Source: Omphalotus guepiniiformis (taxonomy: Eukaryota; Basidiomycota; Agaricomycetes; Agaricales; Omphalotaceae). From it: a stretch of 64,000 nucleotides of DNA. The notes below the pieces were generated by a model. The model did no database searches. It worked only from the letters and a program-made list of their open reading frames with translations, and was not told the origin of the DNA. A program made the translations under genes and the position numbers. The stretch lies in assembly GCA_028554645.1 (NCBI GenBank), contig JAQOOI010000076.1, forward strand, positions 1,674,001 through 1,738,000, in the 5' to 3' direction. This document shows, in pieces, positions 58,452 through 64,000 of the stretch; position 1 is the first letter of the stretch; every line of letters begins with the position of its first letter.

Positions 58452-58540
58452 GGTCTAATAGTGTAGAGGTTAGCACATGGGATTTTGATTATGTAAATCA
58501 ATTTCTTCCCATAACCCAGGTTCGAGTCCTGGTTAGACCT
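58452..58540 (+). tRNA. tRNA-Gln (anticodon UUG) with a 17-nt intron
   Basis: A cloverleaf can be drawn. Acceptor stem: GGTCTAA with TTAGACC plus discriminator T. D stem: GTGT/GCAC with an AGAGGTTA loop. Anticodon stem: TGGGA/TCCCA. Loop: TTTTGA plus T with anticodon TTG. T stem: CCAGG/CCTGG with TTCGAGT loop. A 17-base insert (TTATGTAAATCAATTTC) lies directly after position 37, the normal place for nuclear tRNA introns. The mature 72 bases closely resemble fungal tRNA-Gln (GGTC.TATAGTGTAG.GGTTA pattern). The internal A box and B box (GGTTCGAGTCC) are intact. Confidence 0.9.
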
Positions 58541-59132
58541 TGGAACGCGGGTCATGCGCATGAGTTTTTGGCATGGCTAGTCATTCATCCGTCAGAATCC
58601 GAATTATTACAACTGATTAATCAACACTTCAACTTCCCTGGTGCGTTGTCCGAGAAAAGGCTAAGAGGCCTTCTTGAAGCTTGAGGACGAGCAGGTGGAA
58701 AGGTAATGGGAACCAACGAAAGCCATGGACCGTCTTTTCGCTCGCCTTGGCTCCTTCTGCTCCTCCCTGAGCCTTTTGCTGTGGGTAACAGTGACTCCAG
58801 ACTGGATACGCAACCCACGACAAATGGAGTAATGGCATAAACTTCAGTCTATCACACTGCTCAGAGTCACTAACGCTCCAAAAGGCTGCTGGGTCTTCCG
58901 TCAGAACCATCGTGCTCAATATTGTCGTTCAGGCAGCGCTCCATTCTCATGTACCGCAGTATGATACCTTTTCAAGGATTAAGGAGAGCCTAGTGCCAGG
59001 AATCTTTAAATACACTTTGCCACCGCCGCGAAGGGTTGGAGATAGACCGATTTGCTGATTGTGCAGAAAACCAAACTCGTTCATCTCAAGTCTTGGAGCT
59101 CACCACTTGATTTCAGGCTCAACTTGAACAAA
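58541..59132. other. Intergenic region after the tRNA
   Basis: About 590 bases. No supported gene; frames at 58621-58919 on the minus strand overlap in two phases. It should contain the tRNA terminator and the promoter of the reductase gene. Confidence 0.4.
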
Positions 59133-60370
59133 ATGTCACAATCTTGGATCCTTGTGAGTGTTTATACAGTACTCATATCGTACTGACCGTCCAAGGTCAC
59201 TGGCGCGACCGGTTTCATCAGCTCTCACGTAGTCCTCCAGTTACTTGAGAAAGGGTATCTCGTACGTGCTGCCGTCCGTTCTGCTGCGAAGCTTCGGGGA
59301 ATTTTCCCCAATGCGAAACCGGAGCAGCTGGAAGTCGTCGAGATACCCTCAATCACAGCTGATCATACCGCTGCGCTAAAAAGTGTCGGCGCACTCTTTC
59401 ATCTTGCCAGCCCGGTACCAAGCGCAGGCGTCAGCAAGGAAAATATGGAAAATATTATCCGGGTGTGAGAGTCCCACTTCTTCTACTGCATATTGCATAT
59501 ATCGACTGGTGAATCTAGGCTGTGTACGAAGGCACACTCAATGTTGTCGAGCAAGCCATTGCCGCGGGTGTGAAGAAGATAATCATTACTGGTTCCATAG
59601 TTAGTCTCTTTGATAGTGAATACCTCACAATTTCATATTTGACCTTGAGCTTACAATCTCTGAGCTGATCTCGCGACTGCCTTCGGCACTGCACCAATAA
59701 CAGAGAAAGATTTTGGCTCTGCGACGCTCGAAACCTTCAATCATAACCAGGAGAACGACGGGTTCATCTATCTGGAAGCCAAGACCATTGCCGACAAGAA
59801 GATTTGGGAGATTGCGCGCGAACATCCCGATGTCGACTTTACAGTCAGTAAGTACTTGGTATTTCCATGACTGCGGAACTCCCTGGCATATTGATGCTGA
59901 ATCGCACCTGTCCAGTCCTTGCCCCACTTGTCTTAGGCCCCGTCGTACCCAACTACCCACTCAACTCGAGCCCTAGTAGTATGAGTATGGTCTACGATCT
60001 GCTCACATCAGGACCCGACAACTATCCTGCCAACCCCATAGGCCACTTGGCCGATGTGCGTGATATCGCTCGCGTTCACCTTGCTGCTCTCGATGCCCCA
60101 CCCATTCCTGGGCGTAACAAGCGGTTCATTGTGGCGTACGGTACGTTCAAGAACAAGGACATTGCAGATCTTGTACGACAGAAGAGACCCGAGTTGGCTG
60201 CGAAATTGCCACGTGAAGATGTGCTTCCTCTGCCTCAGACTAGTGCGCCTTTGGATACGACGTTCGCGAACGAGGTGCTAGGAACAAGGTACATCCCTTG
60301 GGAGGAAACTGTGTTGGCCGTGGTCGACCTCATAGCAGAGTGGCAGAACAAGTCTGCTACAGATGACTAG
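59133..60370 (+). CDS. NAD(P)-dependent reductase, dihydroflavonol-4-reductase/Gre2-like
   Basis: A multi-exon short-chain reductase of the extended type. Exon 1 is only MSQSWIL; after an intron follows the Rossmann turn VTGATGFISSHVVLQLLE. Then come VRAAVRSAAKL, LFHLASPV, VYEGTLNVVEQAIAAGVK and IIITGSI, and the catalytic YxxxK in YLEAKTIADKK. Downstream are LAPLVLGPVVPNYPL, HLADVRDIARVHLAALDAP and the C-terminal IPWEETVLAVVDLIAEW. The frame ends with TAG at 60368-60370. This class reduces ketones or aldehydes such as methylglyoxal or flavanonols; the substrate here is unknown. The segment between the SI exon and YLEAK needs one intron I placed only roughly. Confidence 0.88.
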
Positions 60371-60553
60371 TCTTAGAACTTCTGTACAAGAATACTTTGA
60401 ATATTCACATAATAATGATTTCGACTTTCTACAAATCATCTCCAGGATGAGTGGCGTTGATTCGATAAACACGTCGAATTCGTATTTCCAATTCTAAGCA
60501 ATTACAAGTTTGACGACGACGGTAGATAGCCATGTGCCCGAATAAAGCAAAAA

Positions 60554-63500
60554 GTGTCGGCTGTCGAGACAATAGAAACCGATGACAATGGGTCGGGAGG
60601 AGACAAGGGCGGGGGGGGTTTCGTAAATAAGAGTGGTACCCTTTATAGGCAATTTGAAGCGGAGTTTGAAAGCTGGATAACAGCTTACACGACTGTCGAC
60701 AGTGGCAGCGGGCTGAGGATGAACGTACGCATCTCTATCTACTTCTTTGGCCTCAAACTCACATTCATTGCTTTCAGAATCTCCTTAGGACCTTGACTGA
60801 AAGTCAGGCCAAACCCACGCTCAATCCTGATCTCAGACTTTTGCTGACAACCGTCAAGGAAGGGAGGGTGTGTAATCTGTTTGTCGTTCTTCAAATACTC
60901 TAACACCTCTACCTTGAAACAGCGGCAAATCAGCGAAAGCAAGCTCACCGACCCGTTCTATGACTCTCTCGAAGGCTTGCTACAAGATCTTCGGACAGTT
61001 TCAATAGATAATCATGATGCGGAGGCTTTCCTGAAGCCAGTCCTGAAGACGGAGGTGCCGGACTATTATGATGGTGCGTAGCTAGTATATCTTCGTCGCG
61101 TCCGCGCCTGACGTCCTCGCAGTGATATCGAATCCTATGGATTTGCAGACAATGCTCAAGAAGGTTAAGAGCAGACAATACAAGACGAAGAAAGAGTTCA
61201 AAGATGATTTAGATCTTATATGGTCTAACTGCTTCACCTACAATGCCTCTGAGGTGCGTATAGATCGAGTGAAGTAACTTTGTAACTGATGAATGCCACA
61301 GAACCATCCTCTCCGAAAATGCGCTCAACGGCTTAAAATCAAAGCAGAAAAGCTTTTACAGAACATAACGGACCCAAAGGAGCGTTTTGACCCAATCATT
61401 CCACCCGACCACTCTTCGACCGGCCTCCATATCAAACTTAACGGAATTAACGGCCGAGCGCATACTCGGTCTCCATCTCTCCCCACCAAACCGCCTACCA
61501 TAACAATTAAATCCTCCACGCCACTTCCTGGCAAGTCGTTTAAACCACAAGGTCAACGAAAAGATGTTCCTTTTGCCGACTCTCCAGCATTGGTCAGGAC
61601 TGCCGAGGGAATGGCTACTTTCCGGGAGCTCGAACGAGGATTAGAAGCTGGACCATCTTCCTTGGTAGCCGATCGTCTTCGTCAGCTTGCACCATTTGAC
61701 GTAGAGAGCGATTACGAGGACGAATTAGCTAGCACTGGCGATAAACGTAAAATGAATGGTGTGACGCACGATCATCCTCGACCTCACAAACGCGCACGCT
61801 TCAATACATTATTCCCCGTTCCCGTTCCCGCCCCAGCTCAGTGTGCGACTTCCGACGACCTGACCCAGGTGTGGTGGGGCGCCGTTCAATCCAACCAGCT
61901 TCTACCCAATGGTCTCCCCGAAATTCCTTACGCCTCTTCCTCACGTCGGACTCACACAGTCAAATCCGAGTTTCCTGTACCAAACTCAATACCTCAACCT
62001 GCGAAGCGGAAGAAACGGCGCAAGAAACCGACACTGGAAATCTATCGGCCAGAGGACCACCCAAAGGCCTTGCTGACGCTGATGAACAACAACATCCGGA
62101 CAATTAAGCGGGTCAGGCACACACATGCTAAATTTTCTGCGCTGGGTCTGACCAAGGATGGAGGCGGGGTAAATGAGGATGGTGAAGGCGCTGGTGCAGA
62201 GGGCAGCACATTCTTCGGTTCTGCTGCACCTAGTGCAGGCGTTCCTGGAGCTGGGTTTAGCACAGCGGGGATTAACAGTGCCGCGGCTGCGGCTGCGGCT
62301 GCTATGGACGTCGACGACGTATTAGACGATCAGGTGGACGAGCGGCCTTGGGAGCCACAGAAGAGGCGGGGCGTGAAAGTCGGTGGCATTGAACTTGGGG
62401 AGCGCAATGCAGACGATTGTTTGAGGTGGATGAATGGGAAGGTTTTGGAGCATTCTGGTTTTCAAGGTAAGTTTGTAACGAAGTATGAATTTGTTGTCGC
62501 CGCCGCGCTATTTATAGGCAGTGTTTCTTGGAGGAAATTTCGTTGCTTCTCGTTGCTGTTTTGCCGGAGTGTTTTGACCCTGAATTCCTCCCGTTTCCTT
62601 ATTGCAGGTGCATCAACGGCTGCTCTTGATGTTCTTACTGGAGTTGCTTCCGAATATCTTTTCAATGTTGGACGGACGATCAAATATCTTACTGACAAAT
62701 TCGCTAATGTGATGAGCCCTGAGGTAAGCTTCCATTCTTGTTTTTCTGAATTCCTTTGACTCGATTCTTGTTGGCAGGAAATCATCTTACATACACTGTT
62801 CGAGAGCGGAACGTCCAGGATACAAGATCTCGAGCGGTATATTAAAGACGATGTGGAGCGCTACGGTTCAAGACTGGGTGATCTTGAGAAGAAGCTCGTG
62901 GGAGCTTACCGAGAAGTTGTAGGTAGCCTTCTCTTCCACCTTCCTTCTCGCTTACTCAGTGATTTCGCAGACTGCTGTTGATACCCTTGAGGACGAAGGT
63001 CTGTTTGTCTTTGAAGATGAGGAGGAGGATGAAGCGAGCGCCCTGGCACTGTAAGTGTTTTGAGCTCCTTGTTAGAATGAATCGGCTGATGGTTCAATGT
63101 TGTTGCAGTGGCGACTTTGCAGATACTCTTGGCGTCGACTATTTCGGTCTCAGAGAACTGGGAATCGCGGACGAGTTCGGCATGACGAGTCTGACTATTC
63201 CGAAGAAACTTCTCAAAGGCAAGAAAAAGCAGAATCCATCTTTGCCAGCGTATGTCTTTGCGTTCTATCTTCGAATGTATCTCACTTCTTCTTCACAGTA
63301 TCAAACCTACCGAGCCGCCACTACCGTATCCTCCTCCTCCCCCATTCATTCCTCTCACCGCTGCGCACATTCCCGAACAAATTGGATTGCTTCAATCCTT
63401 CTACCAAAGTCGGATACATGGCCTGGCACCTACTCCACTTCCCCCATTCGCCCCGCCATTATCAGGTCCGACCATTGGCAATTCTTATCCTGTGCCGCCT

Positions 63501-64000
63501 CTTGCACCACCAATGCTACCTGGTCTTGCTCCTCCTCCTCCCCCGCTGTCAGTAGACTTCATTCCGCAAATGCACATTCCACCTTCGTACGCCCAACAGC
63601 TTCCGCCTCAAGTCCCTATTCCTCCGCCCGATACTGTCATTCCAGACGATGCACCACAACCAGCGCAGGTCAAGATGGGTCCTCTTGGCCAGATTGTCAA
63701 AACAGGCTCATCGTATCCGTCTGCCAAGAAAAAAGCAAAGGCTGCAGCTGCGGTTACCCCTGCCCCTTTCATGAGCGCTGGTGCAGAGCCACCCTCCGCA
63801 GATCCGATAGGAGATGGTGTCGAAGGTGTCAAAGCTGAGCTAGCTGGTGCAGCTGCTGATGGTAGTGTCGTTCCCAATGGTGTAGGTGGCACGTCAACCG
63901 CTAAGAAGAAGAAAGGTGCGACTGGCGTCGGTAGTGGGAATGGGAGGAAGAAGAAGTTAATGGAAGCTGCGCACGCACAGGAACAGGCACAGGTGCAAGC
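60554..64000 (+). CDS. SPT7: SAGA subunit Spt7 (bromodomain and histone-fold), 3' end beyond window
   Basis: A multi-exon gene running off the right edge. The visible coding begins around 60554, where the frame opens with GTG; no in-frame ATG follows an upstream TAG at 60527, so a short 5' exon or another start is missed. Exons give a helical N-terminus ([19 protein letters not shown]), then a bromodomain ([40 protein letters not shown]). Next are the Spt7-specific [19 protein letters not shown], and a histone fold ([40 protein letters not shown]) followed by [14 protein letters not shown] long Pro-rich and basic tail follows. Spt7 scaffolds the SAGA histone-acetyltransferase complex in the nucleus. 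Confidence 0.9.

Noticed and set aside
58424..58684. 86-codon plus-strand frame
   Set aside because: It runs through the tRNA-Gln gene.
1..64000. CRISPR arrays, transposase or integrase genes, terminal inverted repeats of a transposon
   Set aside because: None was recognised; this is eukaryotic nuclear DNA, and the repeats seen are simple duplications.

Overview
The window looks like a gene-dense stretch of an Agaricomycete (mushroom-forming basidiomycete) nuclear genome. Genes are split by many short introns of about 45-80 nt with GT-AG or occasional GC-AG ends and CTAAC-like branch sites. Several families typical of that group appear: a basidiomycete HNH-nuclease protein, DUF6699, NACHT-WD40 receptors with an MLKL-like helical N-terminus, and KRE6/SKN1-like membrane proteins. 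There is also a nuclear tRNA-Gln with an intron between positions 37 and 38. No species can be named from the sequence alone.

Layout. 0-4 kb: mostly non-coding, then two minus-strand genes (a hypothetical protein and a carnosine N-methyltransferase-type protein with a membrane segment). 4.7-9.7 kb: a disordered protein with two copies of a KGPxQPHVxNxPRR peptide, facing a sugar-transporter-like MFS gene. 10-13.8 kb: an HNH-domain protein with two MCB (ACGCGT) boxes in its promoter, then a KRE6/SKN1-like membrane protein that seems to lack the GH16 catalytic core. 14-18.8 kb: two tandem FAD-dependent monooxygenases. 21-24.5 kb: a short protein with a third copy of the QPHV peptide, then the four-RRM regulator Nrd1/Mrn1. 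26-29.4 kb: a duplicated pair of small unknown genes.

30.5-45.5 kb is an accessory block that reads like a cell-death or immunity neighbourhood. It holds an MLKL-NTD-like plus TPR protein, a DUF6699 protein, a Ser-rich secreted protein, and a nuclease-like plus kinase-like gene of Crinkler-type architecture. That last gene has an apparent frameshift and is flanked by two copies of a direct repeat of about 200 bp. A small gene with a 152-bp tandem exon duplication and a full-length MLKL-NTD-like/NACHT/WD40 receptor follow.

46-64 kb returns to housekeeping genes: the APC/C activator Cdh1 (fizzy-related), a nuclear-looking protein with a ubiquitin-like end, the vacuolar membrane metalloprotease Pff1, a small conserved protein, tRNA-Gln(UUG), an NAD(P)-dependent reductase of the dihydroflavonol-reductase type, and the SAGA subunit Spt7 running off the right edge.

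Gene models were assembled by eye from reading frames and splice consensus. Exon limits worked out in full (HNH, KRE6-like, Nrd1, MLKL-TPR, secreted protein, Pff1) keep frame throughout. The 5' ends of the DUF6699 and Spt7 genes, and one junction inside the NACHT gene, remain unresolved.
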